In this document: piece by piece, positions 50,998 through 59,619 of the stretch | How the letters are laid out: every line of letters starts with the position of its first letter | Position numbering within the stretch: the first letter of the stretch is position 1 | NCBI RefSeq assembly: GCF_001665685.1 | Contig: NZ_LZTB01000104.1 | Coordinates: 62,001-126,000, forward strand | Direction of reading: 5' to 3' | Length of the DNA stretch: 64,000 nt | Source: Mycobacterium sp. 852013-50091_SCH5140682 | GTDB lineage: Bacteria; Actinomycetota; Actinomycetes; Mycobacteriales; Mycobacteriaceae | The notes under the pieces: model-generated | Database searches by the model: none | Told to the model about the DNA's origin: nothing | The model's input: the letters and a program-made list of their open reading frames with translations, nothing else | Translations under genes and position numbers: made by a program

Positions 50998-51124
50998 ACC
51001 GGACATCGGTGGGGCGGCGTCGCCGGGGACTTCGACATACTTGCCTGATGGTGGTGGGGGGTTGGGATTCGACGCGGTGGCACTGTGACCGATTGGCCTG
51101 CGCGCGAGAGGGCTGCATCGATCT

Positions 51125-52207
51125 ATGACATCGATCCTTATCGCCGCGGGTATTGCCCTGGTGGTCGCGACAATGCTGACTCCTGTGTTGATATTGGTGT
51201 TCTCTCGGCTCGGGTTAGGCCAGCCGATTCGCGACGAAGCCCCGAAAAGCCATCAGCGGAAGCGTGGAACGCCGACGATGGGTGGCCTGGCGATTCTCAC
51301 CGCGATGTGGGTCAGCTACCTGGGCACCACCCTTGTGTCTGAGCTTGCGCTTGGTGCTGAGGGGCCGACTGCAAGTGGGCTGCTTATCCTGGGATTGGCT
51401 ACCGCACTTGGTGCAGTCGGCTTCACCGACGATTTCCTCAAGCTGCGGCGTGCCCGCAACCTGGGGTTGAACAAGAGAGCCAAGAGTGCGGGCCAGTTCG
51501 TTTCGGCCATTATCTTCGGCGTTCTGGCGTTGCAGTTCCGCAACGCCCACGGACTCACCCCTGGCAGCGCTGAGCTGTCCTACGTCCGCGACATCGCTGC
51601 GGTTGCTCTGCCGCCTATGGTGTTTGTGTTGTTTTGCACCATGGTCGTCTCGGCTTGGTCGAATGCCGTCAACCTGACTGACGGTCTCGACGGGCTCGCC
51701 GCAGGCGCCATGGCAATGGTGACGGCCGCCTATGTCCTGATCACCTTCTGGCAGTTTCGAAACCAATGCGGGGGCGTCCTCGCACCCGGGTGTTATCACG
51801 TCCGAGATCCGCTGGACTTGGCCCTTGTCGCCGCCGCGACCTCCGGCGCCTGCATCGGATTCCTATGGTGGAACGCCGCACCCGCCAAGATCATCATGGG
51901 TGACACCGGTTCTCTGGCGTTGGGCGGCATCATCGCCGGGCTGTCGGTGACCAGCCGCACCGAGGTTCTGGCCATCATCCTGGGCGCGCTGTTCGTCGCC
52001 GAAGTCAGCTCGGTAGTCATCCAGGTCATCTCGTTCCGCACCACCGGCCGCCGGGTGTTCCGAAATTCTCCGCTGCACCACCACTTCGAACTCATGGGCT
52101 GGCCGGAAACGACGCTGACCATCCGGTTCTGGCTAATCACCGCCATCGCTTGCGGACTCGGGATCGCGCTCTTCTACAGCGAGTGGTTGACGGCCTCCGG
52201 GGTCTGA
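51125..52207 (+). CDS. MurX/MraY paralogue, phospho-MurNAc-pentapeptide transferase
   Basis: The 360-residue, ten-helix protein is a close relative of mycobacterial MurX: RGTPTMGG, the Asp pair in GFTDDFLKL, NLTDGLDGLAAG, IMGDTGSLALGG and the HHHFEL motif. The enzyme makes lipid I of peptidoglycan and is the target of nucleoside antibiotics such as tunicamycin and capuramycins. No division/cell-wall cluster genes flank it, so it is almost certainly an extra copy. It follows repeat 6 by 127 bases. Confidence 0.93.
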   Translation: MTSILIAAGIALVVATMLTPVLILVFSRLGLGQPIRDEAPKSHQRKRGTPTMGGLAILTAMWVSYLGTTLVSELALGAEGPTASGLLILGLATALGAVGFTDDFLKLRRARNLGLNKRAKSAGQFVSAIIFGVLALQFRNAHGLTPGSAELSYVRDIAAVALPPMVFVLFCTMVVSAWSNAVNLTDGLDGLAAGAMAMVTAAYVLITFWQFRNQCGGVLAPGCYHVRDPLDLALVAAATSGACIGFLWWNAAPAKIIMGDTGSLALGGIIAGLSVTSRTEVLAIILGALFVAEVSSVVIQVISFRTTGRRVFRNSPLHHHFELMGWPETTLTIRFWLITAIACGLGIALFYSEWLTASGV

Positions 52208-52344
52208 CCCCCAGTACGAGTAGTTCGGTGCTGACGATACGGCGAGTAAAGCGCGTAGCGACATAAGGCGGGAACCGTCGCCCACGATCGTGCGATTCTC
52301 GCTGAGCAAATGGATTGGCGTCACCGGCGTCAGCGCGAAAGCTC

Positions 52345-53088
52345 GTGGATGTGAAGAGTTTTCTTGCTGCTGACGCATTCGCGAATCGAACCGTTGTTCT
52401 GATCGGCGGCGGATCTGGGATCGGATTCGCAGTCGCCAAAATGGTGGTTTCAGGTGGAGGTAGGGTCGTTCTGGGTGGGCGCCGCGTCAATACGCTCACA
52501 GAGGCCGCTGCCAAGCTGGGCACCTCCGCGACGTGGCAGATCGTCGACACCGCAAATCAATCCACTGTAGAGGCCCTGTTCGCTCAGCTTGACGCGGTCG
52601 ACGCCATCTTCACCACGGCAGCTACCTACATCACGGGATCCTTGCGCGACCTGTCCCTAGAGGATGCCGCGTCACCTTTCGACTCAAAGTTCTGGGGCCA
52701 GTACCGCGTCGTCAAGGCCGCGTTGCCGGTGCTGACTGAGGACGCATCCGTCGTATTGATGGCAGGAGCGGCCGGTGCACGGCCAGCTGGGGCTGCGTCC
52801 GCCTATGTCGCCGTCAACGCGGCGATTGAGGGATTGGCCCGTGGACTTGCCGTCGAACTCGCGCCAGTACGAGTCAACGCGATATCGCCCGGCACCGTGG
52901 ATGGCAATCTGTGGAACCGTCGCCCACAACCCGTCCGGCAGGCCGCGTTTGACCACTTCGTCGACGCGTCGATCATCGGAAGGCTAGCTCAGGAGGACGA
53001 AATCGCCGCAGCCGTAATATATTTGTTCCTCAATGGCGTTACTACGGGTTCGACGCTCTATCCTGACGGCGGCTACAGCTTGCGCTGA
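52345..53088 (+). CDS. SDR family oxidoreductase
   Basis: This is an SDR of about 247 residues: cofactor motif GGGSGIG, an NTAxx-like TTAAT segment in place of NNAG, and active-site Tyr in ASAYVAVNAAIEG, where the usual YxxxK reads YVAVN, so the catalytic Lys appears missing. GTG 52345 is the likely start; a TTG at 52315 is also in frame. The C-terminal YPDGGYSLR is typical. The lost Lys suggests altered or no redox activity. Confidence 0.78.
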   Translation: MDVKSFLAADAFANRTVVLIGGGSGIGFAVAKMVVSGGGRVVLGGRRVNTLTEAAAKLGTSATWQIVDTANQSTVEALFAQLDAVDAIFTTAATYITGSLRDLSLEDAASPFDSKFWGQYRVVKAALPVLTEDASVVLMAGAAGARPAGAASAYVAVNAAIEGLARGLAVELAPVRVNAISPGTVDGNLWNRRPQPVRQAAFDHFVDASIIGRLAQEDEIAAAVIYLFLNGVTTGSTLYPDGGYSLR

Positions 53089-53504
53089 AGGTCAGTGCTG
53101 CATTCATCGAGTAAGGCGCCATGACCTGCTTCGCGGCGGCGAGCATACACCGCAGATGAGCTGGTGAGTTGCCGTCGGAACTATGTGATCGGCCTGTGGC
53201 CACGCGAGCACTGTCCACGAGTAGGCTCTCGGTGCCCGTGCCGAGATGTGCGTCTCGAAAGGTATTGCACTGGACTATATTTCACCGCCACGATACGTTT
53301 TGCTGAGCACAGCCGACAAGATCAGCGGTCTCTGCGGTCCCTGAGTTCTGGTTTGAGCTGAATCTGCATCTCCTCTGGGTCCATGTAATCGGTGAGGCCA
53401 TATAGCGCTGCGTTGCCAAGGCCTAGTTGTTGCTGGACAAGACGTTGTTGACGGCAATGACCTGTGCCGCAGCGGGTTCGGTTTGCATCGGCCGGGGTCG
53501 GCGG
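53089..53504. other. intergenic region, no gene seen
   Basis: These 416 bases between the SDR and the TetR gene contain no frame with credible start and codon use. A short AT-rich spot (ACTATATTTCACCG near 53273) stands out. A decayed gene is possible but I cannot identify it. Confidence 0.35.
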
Positions 53505-54107
53505 TCAAATGAGTTGGGTGCGCCTTCTTAAGACGCCGAGCCAGACGCGTAGTTCGAGCAGTACTTGTTCGGTGACTTCGTCCTGGTTCTCGGAGCGCGC
53601 GATAAGCAAGGACGCCTCGCAGAGGGCTCCGTTGAGCATTTGGACAAGCGGTTCGACAGGTCGCTCGTCGAACAGACCGGTGGTTACGGCTTGTTGTAGT
53701 GCGACTCTCAGCATGGCGATTGTGTAGCGATCTTCGATAGCGCGGAGCCGTTCCCAGCCCAGTACCGACGGCGCGTCGAGCAGGGTAATGCGCTGAACGC
53801 CGGGGTCTCGGGATGCTTCGAGGAAGGCTCGAAAACCGGCTTCCAATCCGTCCTGGTCATCACGCCGGGCAGCGTGGGCAGCGATCGACAGTTCGGCGAG
53901 CCGCTGCTGCTCCTGTTCGTACACGGCTGCGAAGAGCTCCAGCTTGTTCGGGAAATGGTGGTACAGCGCTCCGGTGGTAACCCCGGCAGCGCGCACCACA
54001 TCGTCGAGCGGTGTCGCGGCATAGCCCTGTGCGGCGAACAGTTCGCGTGCGGCAGCGATCAGCTTTGTCGTCGTCGCCGCGGTGCGGTCATGTTGCGTAC
54101 GAGCCAT
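53505..54107 (-). CDS. TetR family transcriptional regulator
   Basis: The 200-residue protein has a standard TetR helix-turn-helix (KLIAAARELFAAQGY ... TPLDDVVRAAGVTTGALYHHFPNK) and a C-terminal domain of the AcrR-like group. It is divergent from a three-gene operon starting at 54202. The gap holds three TACGTA boxes, which are the likely binding sites. It probably represses the operon and itself. Confidence 0.9.
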   Translation of the reverse strand: MARTQHDRTAATTTKLIAAARELFAAQGYAATPLDDVVRAAGVTTGALYHHFPNKLELFAAVYEQEQQRLAELSIAAHAARRDDQDGLEAGFRAFLEASRDPGVQRITLLDAPSVLGWERLRAIEDRYTIAMLRVALQQAVTTGLFDERPVEPLVQMLNGALCEASLLIARSENQDEVTEQVLLELRVWLGVLRRRTQLI

Positions 54108-54130
54108 CCGTCAAGTTTACATACTTGCCT

Positions 54131-54170
54131 TACGTATCTTCGTTATGCTATTACGTAGTCATGTTACGTA
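54131..54170. promoter_or_regulatory. triple TACGTA operator region
   Basis: TACGTA occurs at 54131-54136, 54152-54157 and 54165-54170, each preceded by T. The region is AT-rich and lies between the divergent TetR and dehydrogenase genes. Such spaced short palindromes suit one or two TetR dimers. Confidence 0.6.
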
Positions 54171-54201
54171 ATAGGAATATGGAAGTGCCGGTGAGGGGCA
54201 A

Positions 54202-55371
54202 TTGCCACGGTCCGCAAGCTCCTTCTTGGTGGGCGACGGCGTCACGACCGATGGCAGCGTCGTGATAGCGGTCTGCGGAGCTACCGGCTACACCGGCCGA
54301 CAGATCGCCCAGACGTTGGCTGAGCGCGGCTATCCCGTGATGCTGGCCGGCCGCACGCGAGCCGGTTTGGAGACGCTCGCCGACCAACTCGGCGGGCAGG
54401 TGAGAGTGCACGTGGCCGCGCTCGACGATCGCAAAGCGTTAGCGGCATTAGCAGCGCGAGCATCGGTAATCGTCAACTGTGTGGGCCCGTTTGTGAACAG
54501 CTGCCGCCCTATCGCCGAAGCAGCCATTGCCGGTCAGGCGCATTATGTCGACATTTCCGCCGAGCAACGCGGGAGTCGGTGGTGCTACCAGGACGGGGAT
54601 GCTCTCGCCCGCTCCGGCCAGGTTGCGCTGCTCCCATCGTTCGGTTTCTACTCCGTGCTCGCTGACCTACTAGTCGAACGCGCGTGTGCAGGCCTGGGAC
54701 CAATCGCAGAGGTGGAGGTGGCCTATTGGATCGACGATTGGCGGCCGATCGGCGCCAGCTTGGTGTCGCGCTTTGAGGCGATGGGCCAAGAATGGTTCGA
54801 ACACGATCGCGGCGTGCCACGTTCACGCCGACGCTTTCCGCGCACCAGCTTCTTCGATTTCCCGCCACCGATCGGGCGCCGTCGCGTTGGCCTGTACCCA
54901 GTGGCTGAGGTGTTCACCATTCCTTGGCACATCGACGTCGACCGGCTCACCACCCGACTCACCACGTCAACGCTCGGGCCGGCGCCGCTGGGGCGGTTCC
55001 TGCCTGCCATCGCCAACACTGCCGGCGCGTTGATGCGCACCCCGGCTCGACCGCTCATCGAGCGCGGGGTCGCCGCGATGTGGCGTGGGTCGGCCAGCGG
55101 CATCGCCGAGGGGGATCCCACCCGGTTCATGGTGGCCGTCCACGCCCGCGGGAAAACCGGAACCGCACGAGGATGGATAAGGGGCCGGGGTATCTACGAC
55201 ATCACCGCGCCGATTACCGCCGAGGCCGCCACTCGGGCCAGCCAGCAGAACTTCACCTCTACCGGCACTCTCGCTCCGTCCCAGGTCCTGGACCTCGATC
55301 ATCTGCTGGGTGCCCTGGATGGGTTCGACCTCGAGCACGGCACCACCAGTCCGTCGGAGACCAGGTCATGA
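54202..55371 (+). CDS. saccharopine dehydrogenase-like oxidoreductase
   Basis: The 389-residue protein has an N-terminal Rossmann domain of the saccharopine-dehydrogenase NADP-binding group (GATGYTGRQIAQTLAERG, VNCVGPFVNSC) and a long C-terminal domain of the kind found in trans-acting enoyl reductases and relatives. The start is probably TTG 54202 after GAGGGG; GTG 54229 is an alternative. It overlaps the next gene by ATGA. Its substrate is unknown; regulation by the divergent TetR is likely. Confidence 0.8.
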   Translation: MPRSASSFLVGDGVTTDGSVVIAVCGATGYTGRQIAQTLAERGYPVMLAGRTRAGLETLADQLGGQVRVHVAALDDRKALAALAARASVIVNCVGPFVNSCRPIAEAAIAGQAHYVDISAEQRGSRWCYQDGDALARSGQVALLPSFGFYSVLADLLVERACAGLGPIAEVEVAYWIDDWRPIGASLVSRFEAMGQEWFEHDRGVPRSRRRFPRTSFFDFPPPIGRRRVGLYPVAEVFTIPWHIDVDRLTTRLTTSTLGPAPLGRFLPAIANTAGALMRTPARPLIERGVAAMWRGSASGIAEGDPTRFMVAVHARGKTGTARGWIRGRGIYDITAPITAEAATRASQQNFTSTGTLAPSQVLDLDHLLGALDGFDLEHGTTSPSETRS

Positions 55372-56765
55372 GCGATATCGCCGCACGGCCCGCCCACAAC
55401 GCCCGCGTGGTCGAGATCGCGCGCCAGCTGATCCGGTTCGACACCACCAACCCACCAGGCAACGAACGAGCCTGCATTGAGTACATCGCCGAACTGATTC
55501 TTGGCGCTGGGCTAGAACCCCACATCGTCGCCGAGGACCCTCAGCGGCCCAATCTCGTTGTCCGGCTGGAAGGTCAGCAGTCCGAAGTAGGGTTACTGAT
55601 GCACGGCCACGTCGATGTCGTCCCGACCGCGGGTCAACCGTGGGATGTGGCTCCGTTCGAGGCCCGTGTCATCGACGATGCCCTGTGGGGACGAGGAGCC
55701 CTTGACATGAAGGGCGGTCTCGCAATGATGCTCGAAGCCCTTCTTCGACTGCGCGACAACAACATACGACCATCACATGACATTGTGTTCGCCGCGTTCG
55801 CCGACCAAGAGGAGGGCAGCGAATTCGGCGCCACCCACGTCCTGGAAAACCGCCCGGATCTGTTCAGCGGGGTGCGCTACGCGATCGGCGAGATGGGCGG
55901 GTTCTCCACGACCGTGTCGGGTCGACGGTTCTATCCGATCGCGGTGTGCGAGAAACAATGGTGCACCCTGACAGTCACCGTGCGAGGCACGCCCGGGCAC
56001 GGGTCGGTGCCCGTGCTGGACGGGGCGATGCCCAAACTGGCACGCGTACTGACCCGGCTGGCCGCGCAACGGTTACCCGTTCACATCACCCCGACAGCAC
56101 AAGACATGGTCACCGGCATCGCCGACCAACTCCCATTGCCACAGCGGATGGCCTTGCAGGCATTGTTACGGCCGATCCTCACCGATCGTCTTCTCGGGAT
56201 CGGTGGACGCGAATTGGCCGCGTTCGACGCGATGTTGCATAACACCGTCAACCCCACCCGCATTCACGCCAGCACCCGGATCGACGCCGTACCGGCGGCC
56301 ATCTCCGTCGACCTAGACGGCCGCGTCCTACCCGGGCGTACTGCAGCTGAACTCGCCAACGAAGTCCAACACGTCTGCGGAACCGACGCGACGGTCGATC
56401 TGACCGACGTCTACGAAACCGCGGGTCCGGTCGACGATTACGGCATCTTCAACACTCTCGCCCAGGCCATCACAGACGTCAACCCCGACGCTCGCCCCGT
56501 TCCGTTTATCTTGCCCGGGTGCACCGATGCACGCTTTTTGGCCCGTCTCGGTATCCAAGGCTACGGATACCTGCCGATGAAGCTTCCCGACGGCTTCAAT
56601 CCCGCCGAACTGATCCATGCCCCGAACGAACGAATTCCGTTGACGGCACTGCAATTCGGCGCCGATGTCATCGAACGCCTGCTCTGCGTCCCGCTTGAGC
56701 AATGCCCACCATCCCGACGTCAACCAACACCCTGGGGCATCGGCGAGCGGCCCAACTCAAACTGA
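55368..56765 (+). CDS. M20 family metallopeptidase
   Basis: The 465-residue protein has the M20/DapE-ArgE pattern: first metal His-Asp in MHGHVDVVP, second in RGALDMKGG, catalytic Glu pair in DQEEGSEFG, and a dimerisation domain beginning at the GTPGHGS segment. It should hydrolyse an amide or peptide bond with two zinc ions. It is coupled to the saccharopine-dehydrogenase-like gene (ATGA) and followed by an alpha/beta hydrolase, suggesting a catabolic or detoxifying route for an amide compound. Confidence 0.88.
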   Translation: MSDIAARPAHNARVVEIARQLIRFDTTNPPGNERACIEYIAELILGAGLEPHIVAEDPQRPNLVVRLEGQQSEVGLLMHGHVDVVPTAGQPWDVAPFEARVIDDALWGRGALDMKGGLAMMLEALLRLRDNNIRPSHDIVFAAFADQEEGSEFGATHVLENRPDLFSGVRYAIGEMGGFSTTVSGRRFYPIAVCEKQWCTLTVTVRGTPGHGSVPVLDGAMPKLARVLTRLAAQRLPVHITPTAQDMVTGIADQLPLPQRMALQALLRPILTDRLLGIGGRELAAFDAMLHNTVNPTRIHASTRIDAVPAAISVDLDGRVLPGRTAAELANEVQHVCGTDATVDLTDVYETAGPVDDYGIFNTLAQAITDVNPDARPVPFILPGCTDARFLARLGIQGYGYLPMKLPDGFNPAELIHAPNERIPLTALQFGADVIERLLCVPLEQCPPSRRQPTPWGIGERPNSN

Positions 56766-56852
56766 AATGTCCGACACGGCAAGGAAACCCACGCACCCCC
56801 ACATCGACCCTGCCTTTGCGCACGAAAACCCGAACGGAAGACTCGAATAGTC

Positions 56853-57833
56853 ATGGCTGTGAGCAATCAACCCGACAACAACATCGACGCACCCACTCAC
56901 CCGACCGATGCCACAGCGAAAGAACCGTTACTGGGCAGCGTGAACGTCAGGACAGGTGGTCGCGTTGGTGGATCGCGCAGCATCGAACTGGGTGAACCAC
57001 AAACGATTGTGCTGCCGCAAGGTCGCATTCAGTACCGGGAGCGTGGCCAAGGCCCAGTACTGCTTTTCGTCCACGGGCTTTACGTCAACGCCGACCTATG
57101 GCGAAAAGTAGTCCCGCAGTTGTGCGCACGCTATCGGTGCATCGTCGTCGACTGGCCGCTCGGCGCGCACGCCTACCCAATGGCCGCGACCGCAGACCTC
57201 ACCCCAACCGGTATCGCCGACCTTATCGCCGACGTCATCACCACCCTTGGTCTCAGTGACGTCACCGTCATTGCTAACGACACAGGTATCGCCTACACCC
57301 AAGTCTTTGTCGCCAACCACCCCGACAAGCTGGCACGACTCGTCCTGACCCCCGGCGACGTGATCTGGAATTTTCTACCGGTACCCATCAAGTGGATGCG
57401 TCCACTCAGCCAACTCCCCGGCGGGATCAATGTGATCGCCCGCTTCTGGAACAGCGGCCTCGGACGATCGTTAATCATGACGCCGCTAACAAAAACCCGG
57501 CCGGCGGAAGCGGTGCTGGACTCATGGTTCCGACCAGCAACCCAAGACCAGGAACTGCGACGCGACCTCGTCAAACTACTGCGGGCTGCACGTCCCCGCG
57601 CCGCCATCACCGCCGCACGTCAACTACATCGATTCACTGGCCCTGCGTTGATCGCCTGGAGCGCATCCGGCAACGTCATCTTCCCCCGCCGGCACGCCCA
57701 CCTGCTGCGAAAACTACTCGCAGATGCGCAACTCGATCTCATACCGCGCACGCGAGCGTTCATCTCCGAGGATCAACCCGAACTCCTCGCTGAAGCCATC
57801 GACCAGTTCGTAAAGACCAAGCCGCTCAGCTGA
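56853..57833 (+). CDS. alpha/beta hydrolase with Asp nucleophile (haloalkane dehalogenase/epoxide hydrolase-like)
   Basis: The 326-residue protein has the fold's oxyanion motif (LLFVHGLYVN) and a nucleophile elbow reading VIANDTGIAY, placing Asp where Ser sits in esterases. This is typical of dehalogenases, epoxide hydrolases and related C-C or ester hydrolases. A cap region with WFRPATQD follows. An N-terminal tail of about 45 residues is low-complexity, so the true start may be later than 56853. It ends the TetR-controlled operon. Confidence 0.82.
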   Translation: MAVSNQPDNNIDAPTHPTDATAKEPLLGSVNVRTGGRVGGSRSIELGEPQTIVLPQGRIQYRERGQGPVLLFVHGLYVNADLWRKVVPQLCARYRCIVVDWPLGAHAYPMAATADLTPTGIADLIADVITTLGLSDVTVIANDTGIAYTQVFVANHPDKLARLVLTPGDVIWNFLPVPIKWMRPLSQLPGGINVIARFWNSGLGRSLIMTPLTKTRPAEAVLDSWFRPATQDQELRRDLVKLLRAARPRAAITAARQLHRFTGPALIAWSASGNVIFPRRHAHLLRKLLADAQLDLIPRTRAFISEDQPELLAEAIDQFVKTKPLS

Positions 57834-57847
57834 TCCCCCTACGTCGC

Positions 57848-58951
57848 TGAAGGGCGAACCAACATCTCACGGTCAGCCAGCGCTGACACCAGGACCAGAG
57901 CGACCTGCCTATTTGCAACAGATCACCCCGTTCGAGAAGCGAGTTCATCATGTCCCATCGCAACGCCCCGCTCTCTCCAGAAGGTCGCCGCCGTCTAGTG
58001 GAGCGCTGCCAGGATCGCCCGATTGCGCATGTCGCAGCCGAGATGGGCATATCACGGTCGTGTGCATCAAAGTGGGTCAACCGCCATCGCCAATATGGAG
58101 AACTCGGACTACAGGATCGATCGTCAACGCCGCATCGCCAGCCGACAGCGATCCCGGCTGAGGTCATCGACACGATTGAACATTTGCGGCGCACACGGAA
58201 ATGGTCCGCGACGCGAATCGCCTTCGGACTCAACAACGACGGAATCGTGATCAGCCGCCGAACCGTCACCCGCCATCTGGCGTACCTCGGTCTGAATCGC
58301 CGACGGTTCATCGATCCCAACGGGGACACTAACCGGCAGTCAAGGCCGATCATCGCCAAACGTCCCGGGCACCACATCCACCTTGACGTCAAGAAAGTCG
58401 GACGGATCCCCGACGGCGGCGGATAGCGCATCCATGGGCGCGGCAGCGATCACTCTCGCGCAGTGGCCCGACAAAGGGTCGACAGCGCACGCGGAGGCTA
58501 CATCTTCCTACACTCCGCGATCGATGGGTACTCCCGCCTCGCTTATACTGAAGCGCTGCCAGATAAAAAGGCAACTGCAGCTATCGGTTTCATGCATCGG
58601 GCACGAGCGTGGTTCGCCGCACACGGCATCACCAGGATCGAGCGCATCATCACCGACAACGGCGCTTGCTATCGGGCCGCGGCGTTTGACCGGGCGATGC
58701 TCGGCGCCCGCCACCAACGAATCACGCCCTACACACCGCGCCACAACGGAAGGGTGGAGCGCTACAACCGAATCCTCGCAGAGGAGTTCCTCTACGCGCA
58801 GGTCTGGTTATCAGAACACCAACGTACCGAGGGCCTCTGTATCTGGAACGTGCACTACAACTACCACCGTCCCCACGGTGCAGTGGGCGGACAACTGCCG
58901 GCAGCGGCCCTCGCGAACAACGTCACCAACGTCATGGCCTCATACACCTAG
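57848..58951 (+). mobile_element. IS481-family insertion sequence, inactivated
   Basis: The element carries a single transposase frame interrupted by an amber codon. An 8-bp direct repeat TACGTCGC occurs at 57840-57847 and 58952-58959 and may be the target duplication. The terminal inverted repeats are not clear by eye, so the ends are approximate. The left end starts 14 bases after the alpha/beta hydrolase stop. Confidence 0.55.
57950..58951 (+). pseudogene. IS481-family transposase with internal amber stop
   Basis: The first part (57950-58426) has the HTH region (RLVERCQDRPIAHVAAEMGIS) and the first catalytic Asp (HLDVKKVG). A TAG at 58424-58426 then replaces what is normally TGG (Trp) in DGGGWR. 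The same frame continues at once and contains the second Asp (TDNGACY) and the Glu region (GRVERYNR). One base change therefore accounts for the interruption, and the rest looks intact. Without suppression the protein is inactive. Confidence 0.88.
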
Positions 58952-58992
58952 TACGTCGCCATGGTCTGAGAACCCGCGAGCGGACTTCTCCG

Positions 58993-59205
58993 GCGAGCAG
59001 ACGCGGACGTATCCCGACACGCCGCGTTTCCCGTACCGCGGTGTCTGTTCGCGCGGGTTCGCGGCCTTCCCCCGATCGGGGGACAGCAGGTTCACCTGAT
59101 GCGTGGGCCGGTCGGTCGATACTGACGCGTGTCGCAGTGGGGCATTCTTTTCTCAACACCGGATCACACCGGATGAGAACTTCAAAAGCCCACTGAGACA
59201 AAGGA
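58993..59205 (+). promoter_or_regulatory. structured leader of the first His-rich peptide gene
   Basis: A stem GCGAGCAGACGC 58993-59004 pairs with GTGTCTGTTCGC 59041-59052. A perfect palindrome CCCCCGATCGGGGG stands at 59069-59082. Two CCGGAT boxes ten bases apart lie at 59159 and 59169. The downstream copy of the leader keeps each element. Conservation outside the coding part suggests a cis-regulatory RNA or promoter; I cannot name a class. Confidence 0.5.
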
Positions 59206-59212
59206 TCTGATC

Positions 59213-59431
59213 ATGAGCATCTCCTGCCGCATCGCCGCCGGATACGCCGCTGGTGTAACTCTCGTCGCCGCTCCGGTCCTCATCTTCCTCGGTGCTGCCT
59301 CGGCCCGCGCCGATGTCTCGCCTGTCAACACCGGCCCGTCGGTGAGCCACCACGAGGCGTTCCCGGGCCAGCAGAACCTCCCGCAGCCCGGCACCGCGGT
59401 GCATCACCACCACCAGAACAACCACGCCTGA
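59213..59431 (+). CDS. small secreted His-rich peptide, copy 1
   Basis: The 72-residue precursor has a Sec-type signal peptide ending ASARA and a mature part of about 39 residues, rich in His, Asn, Pro and Gln, ending in AVHHHHQNNHA. AAAGGA precedes the ATG. The second copy at 61416 keeps the mature part almost unchanged while the signal peptide differs, so selection acts on the exported peptide. The His cluster suggests metal binding; function unknown. A terminator follows. Confidence 0.85.
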   Translation: MSISCRIAAGYAAGVTLVAAPVLIFLGAASARADVSPVNTGPSVSHHEAFPGQQNLPQPGTAVHHHHQNNHA

Positions 59432-59446
59432 TAGGCGTTGCCCGAG

Positions 59447-59469
59447 GAGCCCGGACATTGTCCGGGCTC
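59447..59469 (+). terminator. terminator after the first His-rich peptide gene
   Basis: GAGCCCGGAC and GTCCGGGCTC form a 10-bp stem with an ATT loop, followed by TTC. Its place 15 bases after the stop supports termination, with possible read-through into the permease. Confidence 0.8.
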
Positions 59470-59619
59470 TTCACTTGTGTGGGCACCCTTGAGCAGGGTC
59501 CCCGCGCGCCCTCTCTTAGACATTCGCACAAACTTCCCGAGCGAGGATGTGCCGCGATGCGGCTGGCGCGCAGCCACGCCGCTCGTCACGATTGGGCCAC
59601 TTCGGCTCAAGGAGGAAAT

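Larger units (their letters stand above)
58991..59469 (+). repeat. left copy of leader/His-rich peptide/terminator block
   Basis: This block is repeated at 61195-61664 with high similarity across the leader, the peptide gene and the terminator. The two direct copies flank the APC permease gene, so recombination between them would remove the permease. Confidence 0.85.

Noticed and set aside
58993..59205. A cyclic-di-AMP (ydaO-type) riboswitch in the leader of the His-rich peptide genes.
   Set aside because: A few GC-rich motifs recall the class, but the required conserved loops are not present as I remember them; left as an unnamed structured leader.
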